Assembly: GCA_009823395.1 (NCBI GenBank)
Contig: CM020504.1
Span: 21,731,540 to 21,795,539, forward strand
Length of the DNA: 64,000 bases
Direction: 5' to 3'
DNA from: Thamnaconus septentrionalis
Lineage: Eukaryota > Chordata > Actinopteri > Tetraodontiformes > Monacanthidae
Each line of letters opens with the position of its first letter. The stretch's first letter is position 1. Shown one piece after another: positions 1 to 32,626 of this stretch. Below the pieces are notes generated by a model. That model was not told where the DNA came from and made no database searches. It was given only the letters and a program-made list of their open reading frames with translations. The position numbers were made by a program, and so were the translations under genes.

Positions 1-768
1 AATTTTCTTGTGCAATTTCACAGGGATGTGGGGTGTCGGGGGCAGTACAGCATGTGACTCTGAGAGGAAAGTGCAGGGAAGTTAGGCAGGGACTGTGTGC
101 AGAGAGTTTGGAACAGGCGCCGGCCTCTGGGTTCACTGCTCAGAATTTTATTGAACATTAAAAGCTGTGCCCTACATCAAGACACCAGACCTTTTGCACT
201 CATCTTAATATGCTCGCCATCCACCTTGTCCGGCAGAGCTTGCTTCTAACCACAGCTGATTGACTTACTGTTGCCTTTCTGGGGTCTTCAACCAGTCTAA
301 CTTCTGACCCCTGACATCTACTGGGGATTTTTCCTTCAGACAGCTGCCACCCACTGGATGTTTTCTCTGTTTTTTGGATTATTCACTGTAAAACCAAGAG
401 ATGGTTAGTAGACCACTGAGCCCAAGCCCATTGGTCTACTAATCATCTCTAGGTCTCTCTAGGTCATCTCTACTGGTAGAGTAAATGCTTCACAAACTGC
501 CCAGGTGAGTTCTTTAGTTTGTGAGGCTCTCAGAACAGCAGAACCAACAGCCAGGTTCAGAATTACTTCAATCCCCATTCTTCCCCAGTCTGATGCTCCC
601 TTTGAACTTCAGCAAAATGTCCTCAACACGTCTACATGCCTGATCGCGCCGAGTTGCAGCTGCGTGATTGGCTGTTTATTGTTGAAAAGCAGTTGAACAT
701 TTTGCCAAATAAAGTGGCCGGTGAGCAGGCGATTCAATAAAACGCCCAATTTGTTTGTTTACTTCAAG
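1..768 (+). other. grik1 intron, upstream of the first exon in the window
   Basis: This is non-coding sequence ending in the splice acceptor TTCAAG at 763-768. I looked for the preceding amino-terminal-domain exon (YNWKTVTVVYEDSTG in mammals) and did not find it. The stretch contains a short inverted repeat at 397-450, listed separately. Confidence 0.7.
397..450. repeat. Short near-perfect inverted repeat (hairpin)
   Basis: Arms 397-415 and 432-450 are reverse complements over 19 bases with one mismatch (core TAGTAGACCA / TGGTCTACTA), separated by 16 bases. It lies in a grik1 intron and has no link to an exon. Confidence 0.7.
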
Positions 769-16229
<15,461 letters not shown>

Positions 16230-18684
16230 TCGCGGCGGCACATTTCCCACACTAGCGCTTTAGCCAGCAGGTCTGTGACCAGGTGTCCTCCTCTCTGCCC
16301 CCTCGCCTGCACCTGAGTCCTGTCCAGCCCCGCAGACACACTTCCCCTACCGACCCCACTGCTTCCCATTCAAGTGTTCTGATTTTCCCTCTGATACAAA
16401 GAAAAATCACAAATTCACTCCCTTTTTCCTTTAGCATGGAAATACTTCACAACCCCATATTATACAGAAATCGCTGTACCGCTGTTTTCAATTGTTCATC
16501 TGTATTTGGCACTAGCTAGGTATTGAAAGAACCTTGTTTTTGTCCCTTTCCGAACACGAGCAAAGCATTCATTTTTGCTGAAAATATAGAACTTCGCAAG
16601 CTGAGAATTTCTTTGATAATTATTCTTGATTGGCTGCTCCTCTGGAGTCCAGGAGGAAATGTTGAAAACCTCAAAATGGGTATACAATAGAGCCTTTAAT
16701 ATTTAAAGTTCAGCCTTTCTTTCAGAGCATCCCAGCTTAGTCAGCTTTTTTTTTTTTTTAGAAGATAAGTAAATAATTTAAAACCCACTTGACCTTAATG
16801 CTTTTTCACAGCCTTGTACTAACAACACTTTTTGTACTTGGCAAGAGAATGGCACTCTGAGTTTAAATATATGAAAGTGTTATTAAGGCTGCCGTTTACT
16901 TTAAAAGCTTTCCAGTGCTTATTTTTTAAAACATGCCGTGATGAATTAGTTTGTTTCTGTCCTTGAAAGTAGACGTGCATTTGAAGTCAGGACTGTGTTA
17001 ATGACAGCAGACTGACGACAAGTGCTGCTCAACCTCCCAGCAATAAACAGTTATGAGAGTACATGAGCGCGTACCACCCGCACCCACCCACCCTTTAATT
17101 TTCCCATATTTTTCCATGAATTTTCCCACTTGATGCAACAGTTTGGTGCATGTACGGGATCAGAAGCACAGGGACAAGCAAATGTAGCGCCCAGTCACAA
17201 ATCACCCGTTAATGGATGTTAAAAACATCCCACTGTGGGAGCCTCCCAGCTTGTGGCCTGGATTACTGGATGGGATGTGGGAAGGCGTCACCTGAAAGCA
17301 GACAAGAGGCGGATCTTTTTCGGTATTTGGGTTCCAGCGCCGCTGCTTTTCTCCCCTTGGCTGGATTCCTGGGAAACCCTGCAGGAAGGCATGTTCACGA
17401 AGGAGCCTCACATAAAAGCCCAAGGGGGGGGAAATAGAGAAAGAAGCTCTTCAAAAGCCTTCAGGAAACAATGGAACGGGCTGGTGTGCCGACTGATAAT
17501 TTGCAGCCGCAGTCATTTCAGCCGACGCCTTTTTTATTATTGTTATTATTACCATTAGAGGAAAGCAAAAGGCAAATAAATATGATTAAACATTCATAAG
17601 TATAACACAGTGAATTATGCCAAATCAAACGGATGCTCTGAAGAATTAAACAATTCTTCTAAAGAATCAACTAACCTCAGGGCTTCTCTTTTCACTCTGC
17701 CTCCTCTTTGATCACTTCAAACAATTAGCGTATTATGAATTCACAGCTGCCGGCACCGTGGTATTGCAGAGCTGATATTGTCCTCCGTTCCCTTTTTGCC
17801 GTTAATGGGTTTCACCATGAGGCAGCAGTTTCCAGTGTCTCCCAAGAGTTTGAGTCAGACTCGCGAGGATGTGGTGCTGTCAGACTTGGAGCTCCTGGCA
17901 GCAGGTTCATTGAAATGCTGTTCCACTGTGTTAGTCCCATGTTGTGGCTCATGCATCTTTCTAATGTTTCCTAGCAATGCTGTGGCTTTAAACTATAATA
18001 ATCAGAACAGTCCAATACAGTACCGTTTTGGATATTAGCCCTTTTTGATGTCACACAGAGCGCTGATACCTGTCTCTGGTTAGAGACAACATCTGGAGTC
18101 AGCCTTGCAGGAGGCTGTAAACAAAGGGCTACATACACTGTTTGCTAAAAATCTGTCAAGTTTTTCTGGACAGTTGGTCTCGCAAGGCTGCGCCCCTGTC
18201 CACAATAAAAAATAAAGACCTAAAAGTGGGCAGAACAAGTGCAGTATAATATCATAAAATTATGCAATTTTGAACGTCAAACAAAAACTGGCTCCCTGCT
18301 TGGCCTGGTCGCCTTCTGTTGAACCTCCGTCTAGCAAATAAGGACATAACGAATATAATGCGAGTGCCTCCATTTTGTGGATAAAGTCAAGTGAGTAATG
18401 ACACATTTCAGCTAGCCAGAAGATGTTTGTCCTTGTTTCCTCTATTATTTTGCTCTTCTAACAAGAGGTGGCACATTCGTCTGCGGCTGCTTGACGCTGC
18501 ATCATTAGTTAAAGGTTCATGGTTTAGAAGGCAAAGAAGAAAAGCTCCTCCAAAGTGAGATTACAGTTTGCAGTCTGCAGTCGATATCCTGCGAATCACA
18601 TTCACTCATCTTCCAGCCTGCCTTTACTGGTGTCTAAAAATTGTTTTTTTTTTTTTTTTTTCTTGATTGTCTTGTCTTGGGCAG
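16230..18684 (+). other. 3' UTR of the short grik1 isoform and intron to the alternative last exon
   Basis: No ORF with splice support was found. AATAAA-type signals occur (for example in GCAATAAACAG near 17040 and in CAAATAAATATG near 17575), but none can be chosen as the cleavage signal from sequence alone. A copy of the CCCTTTTTGATGTCACA repeat lies near 18040. Confidence 0.6.
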
Positions 18685-18852
18685 TCCGTAACTTTGAGCT
18701 CCATGATGGAGGACTTGGGCATCTCCCTGCAGTGTTACAAAGGTATGAGGAGGAGGTCTCGGCCCCACAGCGGAGCGAGGTCCACCTGTGTCTTCTGTCA
18801 GCCCAAACGCAGCTCTAAGCGGGAGGGTGCACGACGGGACTCCAGCACATGA
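18685..18852 (+). CDS. grik1: grik1 alternative last coding exon (long-tail isoform)
   Basis: The acceptor GGGCAG ends at 18684, and the exon opens in phase 0, matching the phase-0 donor at 15552. It encodes 55 residues: SVTLSSMMEDLGISLQCYKG, then the basic stretch MRRRSR and KRSSKRE, ending RRDSST and TGA. The MMEDLGISL core corresponds to IMEELGISL of the mammalian GluK1-2 tail, so it is used when exon 16104-16229 is skipped. Arg-rich RxR-type motifs in this tail are known to retain GluK1-2 forms in the ER; whether these arginines do so here is inference. The C-terminus lacks the ETVA ending of the mammalian form. Confidence 0.85.
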   Translation, partial: SVTLSSMMEDLGISLQCYKGMRRRSRPHSGARSTCVFCQPKRSSKREGARRDSST

Positions 18853-19428
18853 GCCACGCAGATCAGAAACAAAGAAAAACACAGACAGAGCTCTGATCAG
18901 AGATTGACTGTTGACTGAAGGTTTTCCACATCTCAGACTGATTTTTAACTTGTTTCCTCATCGCCCCCCCACCCCTGTCTTTACATGTTCCATTAGATGA
19001 CCTACTGTAGATACTGTAGCCTAGTGTGGACATTTCTGATGTTTATCCTACAGTGCGGTCAAGAATGGAAGTTCCCTCATGGAATAAATATTCCGTGTTC
19101 CCTCATGGCTGTACTTTTCCCTCATGCTGAGTTCTGCACTGTGAATCTGCATCTTTTTGTTGTTCTCTGTAGGTGTGTGACAGCTCACTGCTTTTCAGAG
19201 TAAAGACTTTTGCAAATTTTTTTGAACCGTGGTCTGATTGGATGTCTTTTTATTATATTTTTCCTCCCTGCACTATGGTTGGCATAGGTTTGTGCGTTTC
19301 TTTGTGAGACTCATTGGCAGGCAACAAAATTAGCTTCAGAGCCAAACTTTGTCAGCGAAGAGAGACGAGCAAATCAAAGGAGATTCAGAAACAACACCTG
19401 GTGTTTTATTCGCTTCAAGGACCACTAT

Positions 19429-19430
<2 letters not shown>

Positions 19431-19481
<51 letters not shown>
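19431..19481. repeat. (CA)n microsatellite
   Basis: About 25 CA units in the grik1-map3k7cl spacer. Confidence 0.95.
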
Positions 19482-19482
<1 letters not shown>

Positions 19483-21926
19483 ATTAACTCTCAAATGCTG
19501 CCAGCTGTCTAATTTGATAGAAATGAACAGCATACATCCCGTCCTTGCGAACCTGGCAGAATACACACCTCCGTCAAACTGTAGAATATTTAGCTCAAAG
19601 GTTTCCCAGGAACTTTAAAAAATAAATTCCCAAGTGGCTTCAATACACGGTTCCCAACGTAAACAATGGCCAACACTGAGCACTTTGAGCACGCCTCAAA
19701 ACTGCAAACTTAAAATCTCTTGGCCTAACAGAAAAGGAACTGCAAAACAAAAGACAGGTACAGGCGGCTCACCTGGACTCCTCGCTTACAACGTGAGAAA
19801 ACTGTTTGTTAAAAAAAAAAAAAAATTCTCACTCCTGCAACAGCCTAAAAAAGTGAACTGAGGAAAGCCATAATCTCACACTGTACACGTTTATTAAAAT
19901 GATGCTCACAGGTACCCACAGTTGTCCAAAACACAGATGCACGGCTGATTGTGATCTCACTCCAGGAAGGCAGGATGTGTGTGAAGATATTTTAAGTATT
20001 GTAATGCACTAAAATAAAACAGAGCAAAGATTTCTTTTCCCTCATATGCAGTGACGCATATCCAGTCTCATATCACCCACAGACTGAAACCTTTCTGTTT
20101 ATTAATGCAAGAATTGAAAAGAAAATATATATTTAAGACCTGAAGGAGGGAGTGATTTATTGACTGGCAGCAGCATCATGACCTGCAGATAATTAGAATG
20201 ACAGATGTTTCTGTCAGCTGGAGATCAGTTATGCTGCTGCAACATCAAAACACAGCGCAGATTAATTTATTTTAGTAAAAATCTTCTTCAAAAATTAATC
20301 TGCTTCCTGGCACTCTGCCCCTCCTGATCATAGTTATGACAGCTATCCTTGTTTATTCCAGGTCCCATTTTGATGACCAAGTAATGCCATCAGCCGCCAA
20401 ACTGTCATTCAACCTGAAAATATAAGGAAAAAAAGTCCATATTGTTACAGTCCACTTATCCAAGAGTTGATGAAAAAACTGAAGCGGCAGCTTCCAGTGA
20501 CGGAGCACCGAAAGCAAAATCCTGCCCCCGACGTTTAAAACAGGATGGAGCAATTAAACGGATGAAAAATATTTGAGAAACCTCTCGACTCTGAGGTTAC
20601 GTTGTGGCGATTCCGCCAGGCGGATTGTGCGCGCTGGTTTTTCTGCGTCCCTGGGAGAATTGGACGGAGCTTTCCTTAATCTCTTCATGTAATGACTTTT
20701 CTCCTTTTTGGTATTCAGATTAATTCTGGGATTGGGCTCCGTCCGATGTAATGGCGTTTGGTCGCCTCTAATCTTCTAACCCCATAATTCTTAATCAAAA
20801 GCAAAGTCTGTAAATAAATATATATTTATTTTTATCATTACCTAATCCGCCGTGAATGAAGCTGCAGATTACAACCCTGACCTTGCCGTCCAATCGTCTC
20901 TTCCTTTTCCCAATTTGAGGGGGCCTCACCTCAGCCCTGCTCTCACTAATCCGTGTATGTTTCCATGCATGCCGGGAATTTTTCTTACTTTTTCCTGTGA
21001 CGTGCAGCCTCTGTGCTTCAGTGGCAGCCTTGGTCAGAGAAGAGGCGAAACGAGAAGAGATAAAAGAGGTGGACGGTGGCATCAGTCAGTAAGCAGGTCA
21101 GAGATTATGGAACAGATTGACAGTGGCGGTGGAAATCAGAGAGGGGCCAAGTGTCAAAGATGTGATGAATTCAAACACCTTTGGTTGTGCGTCCATTCAT
21201 GCATATACAGTAAATATTCTCTTATCTGTCTAATCTGCCCCTATATGAGTAATCGCACCAGACTGCGAGATGTGAGTGGAGTCAAATTTAATCCGTGAAC
21301 CAAACATAAAAAAAAAGCGGGGTGGGGGCGGTGGGGTGGGAGGTAGCTGGCAGTGGCTGCGGTGCGTCCAATCCATCACAAAGACATCAGCAGTCTCTGG
21401 GGCGAAGGCAGGTCTGTGTCAACGGGCCTGTCAATGAAGACAAACGAGGACGAGGGGAACTCTTGAAGGCGCCGGGCATCAGTTATCCCTCCTCTCTCTG
21501 TTTACCGCCGTGTTCCACTCCCTCCGCTGCCGCCCCAAACCCTGCCGGTAATTAATAACCTGCTATCATTGTGCAAAGGGGGGTCAGCTTTGTGGACACA
21601 AATATTTTTTTTTTTTTTTTTAAACATTTGTTTTTGGTGTAGCGCAACAGGGCCATTGTGTATTTTCGCAGCATTTTATTTGCCGTGGGGGGAATCCCAG
21701 TAATGTGTTGTGATGTTTTGAAAAAAGAAAGAAAGAAATTAAATACACTCACAATCACAATGGCCAGACGTTAACTTGTTCTTGCTTGTCTCTGATGTGT
21801 ACATATGTGTCTGAAGTGGAACACTTGAACACCTGCTTTAAACAAGAAGATGTGAAAATAAATCGACAGCATCATTTTCTGTTGTTTGTGTTACCATAAG
21901 GGCAGACTAATGAGAGGATTATTTTA

Positions 21927-21934
21927 AATATATG

Positions 21935-21971
<37 letters not shown>
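21927..21971. repeat. (TA)n microsatellite
   Basis: Alternating T/A tract with two TG interruptions near its start. Confidence 0.93.
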
Positions 21972-21974
<3 letters not shown>

Positions 21975-23028
21975 AGGGTTCAAATTCATTTGATTATAGA
22001 AGATTCTAGGCGAGCAAGAGTCTGCAATTCATCAGGAATCACTGGTGTGTGAAAATGAACGTCCTCTTGATATTTAACTTGGGTAACAGGAACTCAAAAC
22101 TTGGCTGTGTTTGAGAATTGAAGTTAAAGGAGGACAGCAAAGAGGTGAAGGTGTACTGATTTATATTCTGGCAAACTCCAAGAACATTGGACCTTTTTTC
22201 TGATAATGCGATTCACACTCATCCTGTCTGATAAGGGTCTAATTTGTCAAAATACACCCACCTGTGGGGGATGAATGGTGACACTGCAAGAGGCCCTGAA
22301 TGCTAAACTGTCTGTGATGTTTTTGCAGCTGGGTACTTTATTCTCAAGTTCCCAAGTGGTCTTGATTGCTCCGTTCTTCTTCCATTGATGTTGATTTTCA
22401 AGGTCCCACATTATACAAATTCCTCATACTGACATTATTATGTGTCACTAAAGCCCCAGTCAACTTTTAGAAAAGTCTGTCCGTAGCACTTTCTATACTA
22501 TACCCACGAGGCAGCGCCCTAGGTTCGTAAACTTTCATTTCCTTTATGAGGTTAGTTACCTCTTTTACTTGATTTAAGTACACTCACCAGTTACCCTCTC
22601 TCTCTTACAGCTCCACTTTAAAAGTCCATTTTCACCTCTGCAAAGGGTGGAAAAAAAGCTTTAAAAAAAATGGACACAGATACCTTACAACTAAGTGGCA
22701 GTTTGTCAACTTGTGAAAGGTACAACCATCGCATCATCTTTAGCAGGAACCTAAAGTTAATCCTTCTTGTGCCAGGATGCAGACAGCGTGCTAAAGTGTG
22801 CCGCCCTCTGGATCTCTTTTAGTTTGTGGGGTCATTAATGCTGTGAGGCTGCTCCGCTGCATTACAATGTTGTGATTAAGAGCTGCTGCCTCGTTGCACT
22901 GCTATTGCACAACCCAAACAGCTTCGGAGCTCCATGGCAGTGTCACTCAAAGCGGAGCCTGAGCTACGGGCATTTTTGCGGCCTGCAGTCATGTCATCCG
23001 AGACGTTAAACTGGACTCGGGTGTCACG

Positions 23029-23068
23029 GCGAGTTCTGCATGCTTACCAACAGCTGCATGCAACTCGC
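23029..23068. repeat. Short GC-rich inverted repeat
   Basis: GCGAGTT..GCATGC (23029-23043) pairs with GCATGCAACTCGC (23056-23068) with a two-base bulge and a 12-base loop. It lies just outside the foldback element. Confidence 0.5.
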
Positions 23069-23125
23069 GGGAGCGCGCACCACTGTACTGCTTGGGCAAC
23101 AAGGAGACGTCACATCAGAGGCCTC

Positions 23126-23859
23126 GTTGAATACGATACCGTCTATTTCTTTGTCAGTAACTGAACATTGAACACAACGTCACAATATTTAGCCGTCAGT
23201 GTCTTGTTAAACAGGGAAGCACTTGGCTTAGACATTTCTCAGGGCGACTTTTCCTTGACACAAAGATGCCTTTGGCGTTTAAAATATGATCTGTCATCAA
23301 TCAAAGCACATGCTGATTACATCTCTATATGCACATGTGTTTAATATCATTGAAATGTCCTCACTGAGTGTTTCTGGTAGAATTCAATAAGTTGGTCGGT
23401 ATAAAACTTTCTGTCCAGTCAGAACAGCACAAAATACCAACCAGAAACAGCTTCTCACCCCTAACAAAATAAAAACAAGGTATGCATCCATTTCTTGTCA
23501 AGTGATTTTAACCCTGCCAAAAGAAATGCATGTACCCCCTTCACAGAACGATAAATGTGTCAATCACTGTTGCCGAGTTGCGGCAGGTCAAAGTCACTGT
23601 CGCACGACCTCTATTTTATTTTTATCATTATTTTGTGAGATGTGAAAGTGAAAAACTGTTTCTGACTTTGGAGCACTTATGCTTTATTTTAAATGAAAAA
23701 CATCTTTGCGCCATTGAAAGCACAAGTGGCCTTCAGAAAAGTCCTTTTTTCAGATCACCGCGGTCAGTCAACTCGTTCTGAGTTTAATGAAACTGATGAC
23801 TAAATAATGTGACAGTGTGTTAAATGTTGACAGAAGAAACAAACGATATCGTATTCAAC
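23126..23859. mobile_element. Long-TIR foldback element (MITE-like)
   Basis: The left arm (23126-23192, starting GTTGAATACGATACCGT) is matched in inverted orientation by the right arm (23800-23859, ending ACGATATCGTATTCAAC). About 80 percent of positions agree, ending in a shared ATTTAG/CTAAAT border, with weaker similarity continuing inwards. The 734-base element has no long ORF. I cannot see a clean target duplication, so the superfamily is unassigned. Confidence 0.55.
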
Positions 23860-23879
23860 ACACAGAACTGTTGCCCTCG

Positions 23880-24431
23880 CGCTGCTCAACTTCAGCGGCG
23901 CGCGCCCACCCCCACGTGCATAATTGCACATCTCGGCGGGCTGCGCGGAACTCGGCACGACACCGGGCGGCCACAGAGGGACCGCGGACCGCATTCCTCC
24001 ACTGGCCTGCGCCCCCGGTGCGTCGCCCTTCGCCCCGCGGCTGCGCTCCTCGGATGTGCCGTCGTGTCCCGAGCACAACTTTGAACCCCGGCAGTGACTC
24101 TGAGTGACACCGGTGCAGTGAGAAGGAGGAGGAGGAGGAGGAGGAGGCTTCAGAACAACACGCACCGCAGCCTCAGCAGGGAGGTGGCGGCCGACCCTTG
24201 GGGACAAACGTGTGTTGTATCCGGTGAATTCGCGCAGCGGCTGGAGACGAGCGCCTTCTCCCCCCGTCTTCCCCCTTCTGCTTCTTCTTCTTCTGCTTCT
24301 TCTTCTTCTGCTTCTTCTTCTTCTCCCAGAAGAAGACGTCAACTGTGGTCGGACCGGAAACTAACCCCAGGAACTATAGAGGACACCTTGAATTTACTGC
24401 TCGGAAATTCCACATCAGTGGTCGGCTTCAG
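23880..24431 (+). promoter_or_regulatory. map3k7cl: CpG-rich promoter and probable non-coding first exon of map3k7cl
   Basis: GC and CpG content rise sharply against AT-rich surroundings, with E-box-like CACGTG at 23914-23919 and GGAGGAGG tracts. The island ends in a good splice donor, CTTCAG|GTAGGA after 24431. The next acceptor on this strand with matching coding sequence is directly before the map3k7cl ATG at 25821. The transcription start itself cannot be fixed. The region also carries the CTTCTTCTTCTTCTG repeat listed separately. Confidence 0.55.
24275..24324. repeat. CTTCTTCTTCTTCTG minisatellite
   Basis: Three tandem copies of a 15-base unit, in the probable 5' exon of map3k7cl. Confidence 0.9.
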
Positions 24432-24955
24432 GTAGGACCGGCTCACTCACACAGTGCTTCCCGGCGCGCGCTCCATGCATTCTATGAACACGTACCTATA
24501 TAAATTGTCTGATAAATATTTCCATCTCCTTAAAGACCAAATACTGCCAAATAGACTTAAGTCTTTACTTGCATGCTATTTAAAAGCTGCACAATGTAAA
24601 CTCCACAGCTTTGGAGTCCCCCCCCCTTTTAAATACATATAACAAGTGACTCCCTGTATGGTTCATGTTACTGTGTATGGTGCAAATATACATTTTTGTT
24701 TTTTTGTTATTTCATTTTTGCTTTACGCAAATGTCATTCTTAGAAGAAAACATTGGGACAAAGTTGTGAACAATTAGCAGCGGAACGAATGTTCGGAGCC
24801 TCATTAGGGGGGGAAGGCTAAGCTGCAACACCCAATGTTCATCATGTTGATAATGTCGAGAGTGAAACACCTGCGAAAGGAAAAGGTATGTATTTTCTCA
24901 CACCAGAACAGTGAAACTCCGGACAGCATTTATTTATTGCGTACTTTAAGTCCAG

Positions 24956-25067
<112 letters not shown>

Positions 25068-25820
25068 TCCTCGATGGTACTCCCTGGGGTTATTGGTTTG
25101 TATCATTTTCTGTAATCATGCTCTTCATGTTTGTGTTTAAATTTTCCTCAAATAAGGACATTTGTGTTTGGTATATTGTTCGTCACCACTGTGCTTCACA
25201 GTAATAATCCCTTTGAAATACCACTTTTGTAATATGCGGGTTGCTCCCACTGTAAAATTGCTGCTGAATCTCCTCACTGCAAAACTGCTCGCTTTGCTGT
25301 TGCGATTGATTCTTGTTTTTGATCTTTGAACCCTGAAGATGCAGCTGATTGGCTGCTCCTGTGATCAGGCTGCAGTGGTCAGTGAGGTGTCAGCTCCGAG
25401 AACCGGCTGCATCCTCATCTCTGCTGCTCATCCCATACAATACATGCGTGCTCCTCACAGATGTGGAGCTGAACAGTCTTTCCGTCGAACGATTTATTGC
25501 AATGAAACCTTGCTAGAGCAAACAACAGTGCACCCAACACAAAATTTCCTTGTATTTTTTATGTTGAGTTTCCTAAGTTTTCATGATGTGGTGACACATT
25601 GGTGAAGTAAATATCTGTGAAAAAGAAGGAGATCATGTTGTCCATCTTTGAGGGGAGCTGCTACACAAACTACATACTGAACCTGCTGGTAAATCAGTTT
25701 GTCTCTTTCATCAAAATCTCACTACCAACCTTCCACGTAAAACTAGACTCCGACATCTGACATTCGTAATTTGAAGTCTAGTTTACGACATTCAGTTAAT
25801 GCAAAGGTTCTGTGTTTCAG

Positions 25821-30187
<4,367 letters not shown>

Positions 30188-30283
30188 CCTTTCGACCTCC
30201 GCCCTCAAACCTCAGACCTCCACACGTCCCCAGTGCCAATGGCAGGCGGGAGGGAGGGAGGGAGGGAGGGATAGCAAAAACTG

Positions 30284-30289
30284 AATAAA
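30284..30289 (+). terminator. map3k7cl: Candidate poly(A) signal of map3k7cl
   Basis: AATAAA lies 97 bases after the TGA, with GT-rich sequence (CCGTGTTTATTC) about 70 bases on. It would give a short 3' UTR. Confidence 0.5.
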
Positions 30290-31792
30290 AGGCTGAGCCG
30301 GTGCTGCTTTGACGGGGCAACAGTAGGTGAATCAGCTAATTGCCGAGTGGCTCCGTGTTTATTCAGGTCTGAGTCACTGGTTGAAATCACCGAGGTGCTC
30401 GTGTGGCTGTGTGAGTGTGTTATGGGGACACGAGGCCACTTTTTCCTGGGTGCTGTTTTGTTGCTAGGCCTTCTTCAGGAGCCCTCATGGCTGCTTTGCA
30501 GAGCCTGACGCTGTTTCTATGATGTCAGCTGCTTTGCAATGTGACGGGATATTTTGATATCGTCTCAGGCCGCTGTGGAGACTCCTTTTTTAATTTTTTT
30601 TATTTTGATGGAGCCAGAGGTATGTTGTGGTCCAAGTGTTGGTGTATTTTGATGACTGGCCCCCCTGCCCACCACCCACCTCCCTTTCTACCTCCTACTC
30701 GCCACCTCGTAGTTGCTCATCACGGTTCCTGTATTGATTTTCAAGAAAAGGGAAATGAGATTTATTGTCTGGAATGGTTTGCGCGGGGGCCGGATTTGTT
30801 GGTGTGCATTGAGGAACGGCATCATAAGGCTTTTTATCTGTTTCACAATAGGTTTCCGCTGTGACACAACTCTTTGTTTTTGTTGTTGTTTTTAACAGCG
30901 TCCGTTGTATGAGTAAAGAAAATACTGCCGCAAGATGATCTGCTGCCCTCCTTGTCTGGTAATAAAATGTTTTATTTTCAAACATTGCTTCCTTCTTTTT
31001 CTTTTGGTGGCTGCACTCTTGATTCGGATGTGGGATTTATGATAGTCACAAGAGGCTTACTTGGAAAAAGGAACCACTTTTTTTTTTTTCCAATGCAAGA
31101 GATTAGCTCATAGAGGAATGAAGAAACAGTCACCTGATTGGCCAGCGTGGATCCGGGAGGCTTTACTCTTCCTCCTTCGACATGTGACACTGAAAACAGA
31201 GTTTGTAGTGACTCTCTGGCTTTGAAAAAACACTTCCAAATAGTTCTCTTTTATTTACACCCGCTGTCTTGTCAAACTCTTGTTTGCTAAGATGGTGACA
31301 CCTTTCAAGCTGGGAAACATTTTGATTCTGCCGCTTGTGTTCATACTCTTTTACAGTTATCGACTGAACTTTTAGCCCTATCTTGCTATTTTGTCTGTGT
31401 GTGTCACATACAACACACACAGACTTGTCCCGATCTGGCCAGGGTCCCCTGCTACCCTCACGGGACGAGACGACAAAGGAGCCTCTGAGAGACAAACTGC
31501 CGCGTTCGCTTCCATCTCAACAGCAGCGACTCGGTCTCATTTCATGCGCGACGCGGCTGTAAATCTTCGAAGACTCAACACCGCTGGTCAGGATCTTGTT
31601 TTACATGACGTATCTGTCCTCCGCCCAGACACTGCTTCCTCTGCTGAGACGTGGGCAGCACGACTCGCTTTCCCAGATGACTCCAAGGGTGGGACTGTGG
31701 ATCCGTGGAGTGGGAAAAGTGCTTGCTCACCCAATATCAGCAGGGAGCGCATGACTCAGCGCCTTGCTCTGTCAACACCCAGAGTTGTTGCG

Positions 31793-31793
<1 letters not shown>

Positions 31794-31850
<57 letters not shown>
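31794..31850. repeat. (AC)n microsatellite
   Basis: About 28 AC units followed by (TC)4. Confidence 0.95.
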
Positions 31851-31853
<3 letters not shown>

Positions 31854-32160
31854 CTCTGTAGTTCCCTCCCTCTCGCATACTCGCACACAGGCCATATGAC
31901 TGAGTCAACGCTCGGTTTTTAGTTTGAAGCCCAGATGAGATAAGGCTTTCTGGGAAGCGCAGCCTGTTGGTTGGACAGCATTCCATTTTCGAAATAGCCA
32001 TGTGTGCGTCGCAGCTGTGACAGTCTTTAACACTCTTAAGAAAACTCGGATATTTAAAAGTCGGCTCCGCGAGGTAGGCACGCATTCTCTGTTTATCTTT
32101 AATGTCCAGCTATTTGTGTTCAAATATAGGCTTGGATAGGGGCTTAGTTGACTGGACAAG

Positions 32161-32171
32161 CGTGTGTGTGC

Positions 32172-32207
<36 letters not shown>

Positions 32208-32208
32208 A
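32161..32208. repeat. (TG)n tract forming the bach1 exon acceptor
   Basis: TG/CG-interrupted tract ending GTGTGTGTAG at 32200-32209, which is the only plausible acceptor before the bach1 ATG 16 bases later. Confidence 0.75.
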
Positions 32209-32224
32209 GGTGTCGCTGACGGCC

Positions 32225-32595
32225 ATGGCTGCCCCCCGGCTGTCTGTGTTTACCTTCGAGTCGACGGTCCACTCGTCCCATGTGCTGCGGCGCCTGGAGC
32301 AGCAGCAGCGGCTCGGCGACACGCTGTGCGACGTGACCGTGGTGGCGGAGGGCCGCAGCTTCAGGGCCCACCGCTGCGTGCTGGCCGCCTGCAGCAGCTA
32401 CTTCGCCCACAGGCTCCCCTCCCTCTCAGCCCAGGGAGCGGTGATCACGCTGCCGCCGGAGGTGAGCCGACACCTCACCTCACAAGATAGGGAGAAATAT
32501 ATAGAAGTCTCCCCAAGCGAGCACAACAAGGAGGAGAGGGAGTTTTCAGATGCATAAAGTCACAACTGAGTTGTAGCAGATGATGTGAATTTAAA

Positions 32596-32626
<31 letters not shown>

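Larger units (their letters stand above)
18853..23880. other. 3' UTR of grik1 and intergenic spacer to map3k7cl
   Basis: An AATAAA at 19083-19088, followed by T/GT-rich sequence, is a candidate poly(A) signal for the long grik1 isoform. The rest holds a CA microsatellite (19431-19481), a TA tract (21927-21971), poly(T) runs and the left part of a long inverted-repeat element (23126-23859). In human, CLDN8 and CLDN17 lie close to GRIK1; I see no claudin-like intronless ORF here. Confidence 0.6.
30188..32224 (+). other. map3k7cl-bach1 spacer and upstream part of bach1
   Basis: Contains (GGGA)n at 30249-30270, poly(T) runs, a CA array (31794-31850) and, at the 3' end, a TG tract leading into the bach1 exon. 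A 5' non-coding exon of bach1 must lie here or further up, but I cannot place it. Confidence 0.55.

Noticed and set aside
18853..23880. Claudin genes expected near GRIK1 by human synteny
   Set aside because: No intronless frame of about 200 codons with claudin motifs (W-GLW-C-C) is present.
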